Assembly: GCA_037043015.1 (NCBI GenBank)
Contig: CM073330.1
Coordinates: 2,815,263-2,879,262 of the forward strand
Source: Bryum argenteum
Lineage: Eukaryota; Streptophyta; Bryopsida; Bryales; Bryaceae
DNA: 64,000 bases
Reading direction: 5' to 3'
Position 1 is the first letter of the stretch; each line of letters starts with the position of its first letter. Under the pieces are notes generated by a model that saw only the letters and a program-made list of their open reading frames with translations, searched no databases and had not been told where the DNA came from. Positions 12,533-23,507 of the stretch are shown one piece after another. The translations under genes were made by a program, and so were the position numbers.

Positions 12533-15500
12533 TCATAGTCGTCTCACGAGGGCCGCCTCGTTTGGGGCGCTGATGTCATCTGCGTCGTCCTCCCGGAGAG
12601 CCTCCTCATTTGTTGCGCTGATGTCGTTTGCGTCGTCCTCCCGGGAGGGCCGCGAATCAACAAAGAACTTCCCTTCGTGTATAGTACGCCCGCAATGCCG
12701 AGTGAGCCCTCTGAACTTCCCTACATGGAGGAGCGGGAGATGTCGGCCCCGGCCGATAAGGGCGAGCGGATCGAAGGAGGACTCGAGGGGCACGACGGCA
12801 GAGGAACTGCTCCACGACGATAACCTCTTCTGCGGGGCGTTTTGCAAATCAACATGCATCGTGGTCGCAGCACATGCGAGCGGACTCTTTTGTAGTATCA
12901 GGAGGCGGAGCTGACACGGTGACAATGTGTCGGCCGGCAGCCGATACAGGAGAAGAGATAAGTGTGGCAGTCGATTCAGGTGGAGCCGTCGGCGTGGTTG
13001 CAGGTGTGAGTGACAAAGGAGTAAGGTCAATCTCATCCAGCACTTCCTGAATCCTAACACCAGAGGCGGGACGTCGTCCAGGGTTGGCAGGCTCGCGAGA
13101 CGAGACTGAGGGACCAGCGTCGGTCTCCATATCCTCGGAAGACGACGGTGGAAGCTCGACCCTATCCAAATTTATTCCCTTCGCACGTTGGACTGCCAAC
13201 TTGACATGGTCCTGACTTCTGACGAACTCGATCACGGACCTCCTATTTCTCTGCAAGACCATGAACAAGAGTAAGAGACAGAAGGGAACCAAACAAGTAC
13301 TGGTAAACGAATAAGGTGAAATAGACATATATTAGAAGGTGTCGGTGGCGGCCGATACAAAAGCAAAGGAGAGGATGCCTTACCAATCAAGCTCGGTGAC
13401 GTTTCCGCCACCCCGCACGTTGATAACGGTGACCTTCTTCGCGGTGAGAGTTGGCTTCAAGAACTTCTCGAGCGTGTCATGGTCGACACCGCGAGAACCC
13501 CTGTTCCAATCGACAAAGACTTTCGGAGAGATGCCTGGAACCAATCGACCGGCTTGGCGATTCCAAAGATACTTCCCGAAAGTAGTCCAACGATCATCAT
13601 CCCCGCGTACCTTTGGGTGCGTCATGTTGAGCGTAACAAGCGGGGACGATTTCGTCACCGTCTTCTTGAACCCTCCCGAAGACACGGCTTGTAATAGACC
13701 GTCGGACATACCACTCCGTATCTTCGGTTGTCCAGACAAAGACAAAGAAGATCCCGTTGCTTCGCGCTCGTTATGAATAACATCGGGATTGAATCACGAG
13801 AGGGCCGAGTCGGAGTGACGTCGTCACCGTCCCATTGTGAGGTCCTCATCCGTGAGTGGGACCTTCGACCGTTCAGCGAGCACGAAGCTCCGACCTCACC
13901 GGTTGGAACCGAGACTCCGCCATAATCGTACCCGAAGTAGACGATTAGGAGTGGGTCCTTTGCAATGCCGGCATGGCCAATAACAGTGCGTCGATCTCGT
14001 GCAAGACGCGTCGCAAATCGTGTCCGCGAATTTGCACTCGAAATGCGCCTTCTCGTAATCGACTTCCTCCGTCCTAACCTCGACCGAGAGAATACGTTTG
14101 CGAATGGTGCTGAAAATGGGCGGCGCCACACCGTTCTTCGACTTGTCAGTCGTCGGATTCATTGCGCTGGCGCGTCCATTAAGCCATTCATTTCCATCCG
14201 TGAATTTCTTCAGGTCTGTCCAGATGTTGCGAACGACACTCGGGGTGAAATGATGTTCCTTCGCCAACTTGTCCCAGTCTGAATCTAGGTATGGCGACCA
14301 GTTCGCATCCTTGCAGGGAAGCGGATGCCTATTGAGCTGATACATAAGCTCGTTCATAATTACCCGGTCGAGCTTCTTGTCGCGGCACCAATCCGGCAGT
14401 GTGAGTCTGTCCTTCGTCCTGCTGTTGGCCTTGATGCAGACACGATTTGCGATCACCTCCGCTGCAAGCTCTTCAAAGTCGCAGTCACGAAGACCGAGTG
14501 TGGGGACAAGGTCAGTCTTCGTAATGTTCGAGATTGGCGTCCGCTTGATCAGTCCCGGCTCCTTGCCGTCGTCGCCAATGAGTTCACCTGCTTCCCAGGC
14601 ATTGAAGACCTCAATCCAAGTATTCCAGGCCTTGTCACCCACGAATACTAAGGGGAGCTTTGTGGACACCTTCTCGTTCACGAAGTGCGCCATGACTTGC
14701 GCCTTCGCAGCCTGATGAACAACCATAAAGCATTAGTTGTATGAAGGCAAGAAGAAGAGCTGTCGGCTGGCAGCCGATAGCTCTAGATTAAAGAAATGTG
14801 TCGGCTGCCGGCCGATAGATAAAGCAGAGGGTAACCATACCTCGAAGGCCGGCGACGGCTTCCCGCCTCCCTTGTGTGGCTCGGGGCTCCCGAGACGCTT
14901 CCATGCCGCCCTCCCGAGTTCCGCGCACGATCGGAAGTTCTCTTTGGCGACCTTCTCTGCGATATTGAGATTGAGGGCGTTCGACACCCTCACAAGATCG
15001 ATGGGGTCCCTTGAGAACACAGGGATGATCTCGAATTCGAGAAGCTCTTTCTTGGCCTCCGATCCTCGGTACTTTCGTCCGCCAACTCGCGGCAGTCACA
15101 CCGTATCATGACCACCGATGATATACCGATTAACGGAAGGGTGTTGCCACCAAGGGACTTTCGGGCGGTGTCGGGTGCATGTCGTTTAGCTTCCACATAT
15201 CCAACTCCCCGGCATGGAATCCATCACGCCCATCATCCCGTGATCGGTTTCAAGTGGTTCCCGTTTAAGCGGGATACCATGGATCTCAGGCTTCTTCCGG
15301 ATCGCCCCGTAGCCCTTGTAGATGGCCTTCACCTGCGAAGAACATAACAAATGAACAATCATGAATCAGAGATGATCAGAGGATGTATCGGCTGCCAGCC
15401 GATACACAGAGCAAAACCTCATAAGAGCAGGTGAGAAAATCAAAATACCTGTCCCAGATGATCTTTCGCGATGCGTCTGTACTTGACCTCGTCCGGAGCG

Positions 15501-15928
15501 ATGTGTAGCTTCTCGCTAGGAATGACCCCCGGCAGCCTCCGCTTCTTGTAGGGGAAGAGGTGACCAAGACCAGTCTCCAATGCCTTGTAAATTGCGTCGA
15601 TCTCGACGTCCTTCATCTTGGATGTCATTTGGTTGCCCTTAGTCAGGGCCTCGTCTAAGGTATACTCGATGGCATCCTTAGTCGATTTTGCCCATCTCTT
15701 GGGCTTGCTGGGATCTTGTGACCCCTGGACGTCTTCATCGCCGTCATCGCCAAGATCGACCATCTCTGCTGCAGGTCGCTTCTTCTTTGAAGGAGTGGGC
15801 TTCCTCTTCGACGACGACGGAGCCTCAGCCGCTGCAGCATTGATGGCGATGTTAGTAGCCAACCTTGCGTAATCGATAGCGGACCACGCGTCCATGAACT
15901 CCTCGATGGTAGCAGTAGCGCAGCCCAT
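12533..15928 (-). pseudogene. Multi-exon gene of unknown function, left arm of the 14-kb element
   Basis: Reading the minus strand, a coding exon starts at or upstream of 15928 (MGCATATIEEFMDAWSAID), carries a lysine-rich, nuclear-localisation-like stretch, and ends at 15450 before GT. The next exon starts at 15331 after CAG, but its frame breaks within about 150 nt. A third exon runs to 14842, an intron spans 14714-14841, and a long exon from 14713 reads to about 13,990 before frameshifting. Further coding blocks lie at 13745-13382 and about 13253-12960. The long exon has no domain I recognise; it contains an AWNTWIEVFNAWEAGE stretch and a tryptophan- and lysine-rich middle. The last block, 12840-12533, has an acidic repeated motif. 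Introns contain the palindrome. It may be a DNA-binding or accessory protein of the element; that is inference from location only. Confidence 0.6.
12543..12650 (-). repeat. Short in-frame tandem duplication (about 48 bp, 2 units plus part)
   Basis: On the minus strand the frame repeats an acidic unit, REDDANDISATNEEAL followed by REDDADDISAPNEAAL. On the plus strand this shows as repeated GCGCTGATGTC and CGTCGTCCTCCCGG phrases. In-frame expansion suggests the stretch was once coding. Confidence 0.7.
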
Positions 15929-16670
15929 TGAAGGTCATGCCCGCTTATTCGCCGCTCACCACAAACCGCCTCGGTGCATTGTCTCCACGGCATTGATACG
16001 GCGATGTAGTCGGTCGGGGCGGAGGCATCTCTCGGGCCGGTAGGCTTATGAGAATGTCGACGTGCTCCACATTCTCCGAATTTCGAGCACATCACCGTAC
16101 CCAGGGATCATATTACCCTCAGAGAGGTGCGAGCAAGCAATCTCGATTCGCCGGGTCGGGGGAGGACTCTCCAAAGATAGTCCCCATCACGGATGACCGG
16201 ATTAACGGCCCATACCGCACGCGGGACGATGTCTCCATGCTTGACATCCGTGTGTGCAAGTTCCACACCAAGCAGCTCTAGCTAGGGTGGTGGTTTTTCG
16301 CAGAATGAACACATGAGGGTATATTAGTAAACGCCAAGAACGTGTACATTATCAGATATCAAGAACGAATATCTTATCGGCTGCCAGCCGATAACAACCA
16401 TGGTGTCGGCTGCCAGCCGATAGCGACAATGCACAAATATTCAGCGCGACACTCGCAATAGTTACGATGATAGCTAGTCTAATGACCTACAGCAAATAGC
16501 ATGCTATCGGCTGCCAGCCGACAGAATAGAAGCTATCGTCACGTCGGCCGATACACAAGGCAGTGTAAGGCGCTAAGGCAGAGGAGCTACTAACGACCCG
16601 CGAGTACACTAAGCATTACAAGAGAACATGCTACAGCAAATGGGCTATCGGTGCCAAATTAATACACACA
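15929..16670. other. Upstream part of the left-arm gene with a palindrome cluster
   Basis: Minus-strand reading from 16281 gives open but interrupted frames (for example ELLGVELAHTDVKHGDIVPR) that may be a worn first exon. Three complete palindromes lie within 150 bp at 16375, 16404 and 16504, with a half-site near 16541. This is the likely divergent control region between the two arms, but no TATA box or start is defined. Confidence 0.4.
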
Positions 16671-17820
16671 AAGACAAGCGTTCTAAGTTAATGCATCACC
16701 GAAATATCGGTGACAAAAACACACACAAAAAGAGAACTCGACGAAAAAGATGCAAATGAAACGACGCCAATCGAAACGGCGCATCTACAAAACGTCGCGG
16801 AAGAGCTAAATCGGCTTACCTCTTCGACGACGCCATCGGAGATGTATCGGTGGCGTGTGCTCGATGTCGGGCGCCGGTGCGTAAGGAGTGCTCCGCTCTC
16901 CCGCAGCCGCTTACCGTGCGTGTGTGGTGTGTCGGCCTTTGCCTCGCCTCCCGCATGAAAGTCATCATTGGACCTTAAAAATATCGGCCGTTGCTAAAAA
17001 CCCTAAACCCTAAAACTCGAATACTATCGGTACCGCCAAAGACAAAAACGGCTAAGGCAAGAAAGCATGCAAGCAGAGAGAGAGAGGACAGAAGACAAAA
17101 AGAAAGCATGAAAGTAGAGAGGAGGGAAGACAAAAAGAAAGGAGAGATGAGAGAGCAAGTAGCAAATGAGAGGAGAGAAGCAAGTGCAAATGAGAGAGGA
17201 GAGAAAGTGTGGAGAGAGCACAAGTGAGAGGAGAGCGCAAAAGTGAGAGAGGAGAGAAATTACAAATGAGAGCAAATGAGGGAGGGTGAACGGTTTACCC
17301 CTCCGCAATTTTCGCAATGATGGCTATCACCGCCCGCCGATTTGCGCCTTGCCCGCTTTCAATCGGCTTGCCCGCTCTCGCATCCGCTTGCCCGCCCGCC
17401 AAAAATTTACTCGCTCGCGCCGCCAAAACGTCAATTTAAATTTTTTCATCCGTTTCATCATGCTTTTCATCCCGCCTATCAATTAGCCCTCCAAAAATTC
17501 AAAATCATTTGAAATTTGAGTTTGAAATCTTCTTGATTTGAGCGCCACCCACGCTCTGTCATTTCGATGGCTATCCATTCCCAATCAAGTTTCTCACATT
17601 TTATTTCATTTCTCGTGTTTCGACGCCTGAGCGATTTGCTTTCTTTGTTTTTGTAGTTTTCCCGGCCGAGAAATAGTCAAGAATTGCGTCATTGTGTTCC
17701 CGTGTTCGCGCTTCTTTTCTATATAGAGAGCGGTAGATAGCGACCTTTTATTACTTCAATTTGCACGATTTAATAGCTAGAGGCTCAATACCCTGGTATT
17801 AGACGCCACCGACATAGTGA
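16671..17820. other. Central non-coding region of the 14-kb element
   Basis: It contains two telomere-type CCCTAAA units (16996-17015), then a strongly purine-rich strand (17061-17285) made of GAGAGA, GGAGAGAA and AAATGAGAG phrases, then pyrimidine- and CpG-rich DNA. Frames on the minus strand here are low-complexity serine/leucine and not credible genes. Confidence 0.55.
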
Positions 17821-17943
17821 ATGTCGCCACCGACCGATCGATTCCTTAGGACTCGGTCGGATCTCCTTATATCGGCCGCCACCGATATAGAACTATCACG
17901 CGTGTCCGTCATTGTCCTGTCTCCCGGGAGCTTGGATCAAGGT

Positions 17944-18222
17944 GTCGGCCGGCCGATACCTCGGTGGTTGTTTCTACTGCACTTTGTCTTATTATTTCCT
18001 ACGTCTCCTCAACCTTTTAGATTCGCAATTGTGTGGCCGGCGGGAAGATACCTCGCCGGTGGTTGTGTCTCTGCGCAATGTCTCATTATTTCCTACGCCT
18101 CCTCAACCTTTTAGATTCGCAATTGTGTCGGGCGGCGGCCGATACCTCCGGTGGTTGTGTCTCATCATCGCAATGTTTTCATTACTTCCTACGTCTCCTC
18201 AACCTATTAGATTCGCAATTGT
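17944..18222 (+). repeat. Three tandem units of about 93 bp, each opening with a palindrome variant
   Basis: Each unit begins with a TCGGCCGG-type palindrome remnant, continues with a GGTGGTTGT phrase, then TTCCTACG and CTCCTCAACC, and ends TTAGATTCGCAATTGTG. A fourth palindrome starts at 18222. Units begin near 17944, 18036 and 18129. The palindromes have decayed differently in each unit. Confidence 0.8.
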
Positions 18223-18466
18223 GTCGGCCGGCGGGCACCGATAGATCAATGAAGAGATCATGCTCCATCATCTTTGATACCGAACCGATTGATGACTTTT
18301 CTCAAGAACGGGCGGTTCCGCGAGATGGCGTATAGAAAAGGGCGCAGTTGTCGCTCTGTCATTCGCAAAATTTTATTATCTTTGTCTCGCTTCCATCAAC
18401 CGAATTATCTCGCGAAAGCCATTTCTTTTAGACGTCCATGTTATTGATGTCGCTCCAAATATTGAG

Positions 18467-21400
18467 ATGATCATTCCGTTTCCCACTCCTAGCGTTAAGT
18501 TTCTTAGTCAGTGTCCTGGTAACAACATTACATGGGACGTGAATGACGTGAGACCCTTCGTTAATAACCTCGATGAATCATCCGAGCCTATCGGCTGCCA
18601 GCCGACACCGGGCCCATTAGATGAGAAGCCCATAAATCAGTTCCTCACTCTCTCTGTTAACATGGAGGTTGCTCTATTGCATGTTGGCGGGACCGGTCAT
18701 CACTGTGTCGAAGTGGGCGTCATCGTTGAGTGCTCGCCTAAGGGCACCTGGGAGGGTTTCCGCGTCCCGCATAGCTTCTTTGCGGTTTGTCAAGCTCACT
18801 CTCACAGAAGGACTTTGTTGGTCTTGTAGCTTCATCGTGAGAATCCTTCTCTCACTCTGCTTGGCGAGTGCCTTGGGTACGAAATCCTTTGGAGCGGTTA
18901 CAAACTTCGTCCCCTCGACGCTACGCCGCCGAATGGCAACTCTATCGGCCGGCACCGATACACCCCATGCCGAGGAGTGTCAAGGTTGAACCAACCAAAT
19001 GATGACGGTGTCAAGGACTCACCTCTCTGATCGGGCGGTAGTTCGTAACCCGCATCATTCAACCGGTCTCTCTCATTTTGAGGGCAGCGACGACTGTGGG
19101 TCCGGGACGAATCCGCCAACCCGCGTCGATGTCCTCTCCTCTCAAGGGAATGAATCTGCTAATGATCTTCATGCTACGCCGTTTGACAACGGAATTTTCT
19201 CGACCCTCTTCGATAGTTACGCGCCGATAGCGCCACAACTTTCGCCCCTCTGTCGACACTGAACATTTGCGACCGGAACCTCAAGCGGTCCTGGATCGGC
19301 CCGACTAGAGGAACAAGTGCTGCGACTTACTGAACGAGGATCTTACCTTTTTTGGGCAGGCGATCATTCAAGTCTGTCTTCCGGATGAAGCCTGCGATGA
19401 GGATCTTCTTGGCGATACAGATGTCGGAGTAATGTTCATATCAGAGCACGATACCCTACAGCTCACGACAATGAGATGGCCTCTTTCACGGACTCGACTT
19501 GAAGGCGGTCAACTCCTGTCAGACATTGTCATGCTCTGCTCTGAGGCCGCTCAGAATTCCACCTTCGATCATCCGGGACTTCAGGGCGTGCCTCGGAATC
19601 CCTGAGTCCGTTCGTCGTAGACTCTTGTCAAAGGAGCGAGGCCCTGGGTCTAGGCTTAAGTCGAAGACCTCGGATGATGAAATTCGCAAGGTTAGTTCAC
19701 AAACATCTTTGCAAGAGTAGGTCTTTGTCGGACGTTTCCGTGGGAGTCTACTCGAATCCTTCGTCGTAAGTACTATGCTTGCTCTTTTGAAATTAGAAGA
19801 GAGACAGCGTATGCCGTTCAAAGTCAACTTCATGTCCATGAACCGGGGGCGGGAAATTCATCACGCTTGAGAATGTTGAGGTCTCGAGAATGCTTGGTAT
19901 ATCATTCACGGTGTCTCCGGATCGCCTTACCACGTCTACAAGGTCAGCAAAGAATGGGTGGATCGGTGAGCGGATCGCATGGCAATTCTGAGTCGTTCGT
20001 CCACGCCCGCATACGATTCGAGGCGAGCAACCTGCGCAGAAGATTATTGACGAGAATGCGGACCAGATGCCTAACGAGTTCAGGCTTGTTGGGAATAAGC
20101 GAGTTGACAACCTGAAGGTTGTTCCATCTGCGCTCAACTGGGACACCATGCGCGAGCAAGTGAATCAAGTAAGTCCCAATCATTCTTATTTCCTCTTCGT
20201 CCTCGATGTCGGCTGCCGGCCGATACACTAGGTTGCTATGTTTTGGTTGTTTCCAATTAGACCTTTCAGCTTTACCTTCTTCTGTCGATTCCTTCGTGCC
20301 TTATCTAGTCAATGCTCTGCTACTTGTCGGCTGCCAGCCGAAACTCCGTTAGCGATTAGTTCCTGCTTATGTCAGTGCACTCATGTCGGCTGCCGGCCGA
20401 TAGGAGGCGTCGACCTGGATGTTAACGACCTACCTTATCTCCTCCTTCCAGGTGAATGTCAAATGCCACCATAAGCCGGTCTCTCAGTCCACCATCAGTC
20501 AGCTTCGGAAGAACCACTTCAAGAATGTCGAGGTTAAAGTCATGGGGGAGCAGCTTCTCGAAGTGTCACGAGTGTGACTTCCTTGTGGAGTGCATATCCA
20601 AGTACCCAAGGGGTGTGATGAATGGCAGGGCATTAGTCGATGACCGGAATCGCCATCTCAATTATCAGCGTGTCTGCCGCCATATATATGGTGGCTGGAG
20701 TTCCCAGTCCTGCGAGAACCCCTCTGAGTTTCTATGTATAATCCATGACAAAATGGATACCACGAAGACGGCCATTCCTGCACGCGAGGGATTACAAAAG
20801 CCACCGCCGGCCTTGGGACAGACCGGGTTTATTCTGCGGCATGTTGACACACGGCCACGGTGATGGTGCGTACGCACACTACTCCACTGCGCTCTGGCCG
20901 GGTGATTCCAACTTCACCATCTCTTCTTTGTGTCGTGTACTGCGAGCGCTTGAGAAGCCACCGGTACGTGAATCCCGGGAGCTCTTTCCCACACCTCCAC
21001 AGAACAGCTTCTTCCAAGCTTTGCTACATGGAAAGTCTAGGTGTTTCGCATCGATCCCACCCGCCACCGGGACTCAATTCGGTCCTTCACAACCTGGACG
21101 TCCGCTCGTTCCGCTTCCGCGTAAGCTATTCCTGCAACTTGATAATTCCGCGAATGACAATAAGAACAGATTTGTGATGGCCTTCTGCTCTTTGCTGACC
21201 GCTCGGCGCATTTTTAAGGAGGTCACTGTTGGGTTCCTCATTGTTGGCCACACTCACGAGGATATTGATGCCCATTTCGATTACCTTTCCAAGCTCATCA
21301 AGCGGAAGAACACGCGTCGTTCTAGGCGAACTCATGAAGGCCTTTATGGACTCGCGAGAAGACGATCGCCTTCATTCCCGAATTGATCAAGAGGTTGCGG

Positions 21401-22400
21401 ATTTCAAATCCTACGTCAAGGACTTTCATCACGACGGTGTCAACAAAATTGTTGGACTTGGTGATATGCATCTTTTCAAGTTCTGGGTCGAAGAGGACGG
21501 TGACGATCGCGGCTGGCCTGTCATGAGGTATAAGCGGAAATCCACTGATTCTTCATGGCTCCCACCCGTCCCCCCACAAAGATGTGGACTTCGACGAGCA
21601 AGGAAGACCTAGAATTCCATCTGGCGACCCACGTCCTGTTCCATTTAAGCCGTTATGGGGCGTCACGGAGGTGAACCCCAACAAGTTGAACTCTGTGAAG
21701 GAGCAAGCTCGTGCCTCGGAGTGCAATGACAAACAGGGTTTCATCAAGCACGGTATATCTAAGTTCATTGAGTTACGAAGTCCGGTATGGCGCGTAATGA
21801 GACGTTGCATGAGAGAGATGGTGGACTTTGTTGGTTCTTGGGAGCGAATCAACCGAGAGATCAATTCACCATTACCGTCTACCCCGACGTTCTTGTAGAA
21901 GGATTTTGGCCTATTTCAGACTGGACTCGTGATCATTCTCGTTCCTCCCAAGATTCTGGATCTAGCTCCTCTTTCTCACAGGACATTACGCCTGAGGATG
22001 ATGCAGATGCTTATCCTTACTGTGGTCCTGCTAAAGACCGACCGAGGCTCAACTTTAATCCATTCCGTGATGTTCTTCTTGGCGACTTCGTCTTATGTCG
22101 CCCAAATGACGACCATTTCCTTCCTTCCTGGCTGGGCGGGGCGTGTCCTTGAGTGTGTTGATCTAACGCCTGGTCCTACCTATGGCAATTTCAAGATCGA
22201 ATGGTGGACCCCTATGCGAGCTAAGAAGGAAGGAAAATCGATCATCGCTAGGGAGTGCTGGACTCGCCGCTGGCATAAGGAGCCTTGTCTTCCTCAGATT
22301 GTGAATGTCAACATTGTTTTGTTCTCTCATAGGATGTCGTCACATGCAAGGAAAGGTCCACCACTACACATATCATTCCCGAAAGCAGGCTGCGCAATGT
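18467..22400 (+). pseudogene. DUF7869-like gene, frameshifted; candidate transposase
   Basis: The recognised part starts in an exon ending near 20168 (VPSALNWDTMREQVNQ, then GTAAGT). An intron to 20451 holds three palindromes. The next exon carries the family signature: KCHECDFLVECISKYP, SEFLCIIHDKMDTTKTAIP, GMLTHGHGDGAYAHYS, LDNSANDNKNRF and FLIVGHTHEDIDAHF (near 21150-21290). A C-terminal part with WLGG and IEWWTPMRAKK (22120-22230) resembles the chromatin- or DNA-reading tails often found in such repeated proteins. Frame changes are needed near 20560, around 20830 (between two overlapping frames), near 21350, near 21570 and near 22130. The conserved acidic residues in the TKT, LDN and HEDID blocks are compatible with a metal-binding nuclease fold, but that is inference. 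The upstream part (18467-20100) has open stretches with no recognised domain. Confidence 0.7.
20169..20451 (+). other. Intron of the DUF7869-like gene carrying three palindromes
   Basis: The donor AAGTAAGTC follows NQ codons and the acceptor CTCCTTCCAG precedes GTGAATGTC, which continues the protein. Palindromes lie at 20207, 20325 and 20384, so over a fifth of the intron is palindrome. Confidence 0.65.
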
Positions 22401-23228
22401 CTAACCTTGAGGCCACTGAGTCGTTCTCTAAGATGTTCATCAAACATTTGTATCGGCTTCCGGCCGACACGCTTCATGCGACCCTCCTCGCATCCTCCCA
22501 CTCTATGACGGACCTGCTCTGCACTTGTCGGCTGCCGCCGATACGATCTCATATGCTTCCCACTAGCAACTCCGACCTCCTATCGGCCGCCGACGACACC
22601 ACGCTCTACCCGCCGGTTCTTATCCGACTCACCTCACTACTCGCGATTAGTGTCTATAATCCGTGCATACCGTTGTGTTTTCGCCGTCGCCATACTCATC
22701 ATTATCAATATGCTACACCATTCCTTTACTCTTGTTTTCGGTCTTCCCTATCCATGACATTGATTGGAGTATATTCATCGTTTCACGATTGTAGCGTTTA
22801 TTGGTTGCTTTGTTGTACTTTCTCCTTCTCTATAGTTTATCGTTTTTCTACCGGCGGCCGATATGTGACTTAGCTACCTATGGCTTTCCGATACACTATA
22901 TCCTACTCTCTTTTAATGTAGCGATCATTGTATTGTACACTTTTAATGTACTCCGCTTTTCTCGGCTGGCGGCCGATATTGGACTTTTCTGTTCATGGCA
23001 TTGTATCCATGTATCCCTCTGAATCATATTGATCTGTGTATGAATGAGTGTGCAACCTTTTGGATTCCTTTTCTAAGCTGAGTTCTGATATTGTTACTAC
23101 TACTTCGTCATATTCCTTGGGCTTCTATCGGCGGCCGTCCGATCTGTAATTTCAGCTAATGTGGGTTGGGGACGGGAACTGTAGTCTACGGTCTAAGGTT
23201 CGGGGTTTAGGGTCTAGGGTTCAGGGTC

Positions 23229-23291
23229 TTTAGGGTTTAGGGTTTAGGGTTTAGGGTTTAGGGTTTAGGGTTTAGGGTTTGGGGTTTAGGG
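23229..23291 (+). repeat. Interstitial plant-type telomeric repeats (TTTAGGG, about 8 to 9 units)
   Basis: A nearly perfect array of TTTAGGG with one TTTGGGG unit, preceded from about 23195 by degenerate units (GGTCTAGGGTTCAGGG). It lies inside the 14-kb element, about 220 bp from its right end and close to the last palindrome. Confidence 0.9.
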
Positions 23292-23478
23292 TTCAAGGTT
23301 TAGTGGTTTTAGTTGTATTGGCCTTCGGCCGATATAATTTAGATAGTTTTTTGTTTTACATGCACTTTTCAATATATAATGCTTGATTTTCAATATATCT
23401 TGCTTGGTTTTCTATTATTTATTAATCTGCTATACATTTTGATACTTATGTTTTTAGTGAAAATATCCATAAGTTCGG

Positions 23479-23507
23479 AATTTGTCCATAATTAGTTAAA
23501 TATCCGT
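23479..23507 (-). repeat. Right terminal inverted repeat of the 14-kb element
   Basis: Read on the minus strand it begins ACGGATATTTAACTAATT and continues with TGGACAA, mirroring the left end. About 140 bp of AT-rich DNA separates it from the last palindrome (23318-23337). Confidence 0.85.

Larger units (their letters stand above)
9466..23337. repeat. Dispersed 19-bp palindrome family (about 30 copies)
   Basis: The consensus TATCGGCTGCCAGCCGATA has two perfect 9-bp arms around one central base; one end often reads TGTCGG instead of TATCGG. Copies or close variants start near 9466, 9771, 9962, 10790, 11183, 12203, 12741, 12926, 13340, 14761, 14799, 15386, 16375, 16404, 16504, 17943, 18126, 18222, 18589, 18942, 20207, 20325, 20384, 22451, 22527, 22580, 22849, 22962, 23126 and 23318, and a half-site lies near 16541. 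None was noticed outside the element. Spacing is irregular, from about 20 bp to about 2 kb. The central bases vary (CTGCCAG, CTGGCAG, CTGCCGG, CCGGCAG) while the arms are kept. Copies lie in inferred introns and intergenic parts. They could be transposase-binding sites, a self-spreading hairpin, or remnants of repeated small insertions. Confidence 0.9.

Noticed and set aside
17024..17317. Long serine/leucine-rich minus-strand frames
   Set aside because: They are translations of the purine tract on the opposite strand and have no domain.
19440..19720. Ulp1-like protease in the right arm (a reading near RWPLSRTRLEGGQLLSDIV)
   Set aside because: Only a vague likeness to the start of the fold; no catalytic His-Asp-Cys pattern can be followed through the frameshifts.
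9466..23337. CRISPR-like array from the recurrent short palindromes
   Set aside because: Spacing ranges from tens of bases to about 2 kb, and copies fall in introns of plant-type genes; this is nuclear plant DNA.
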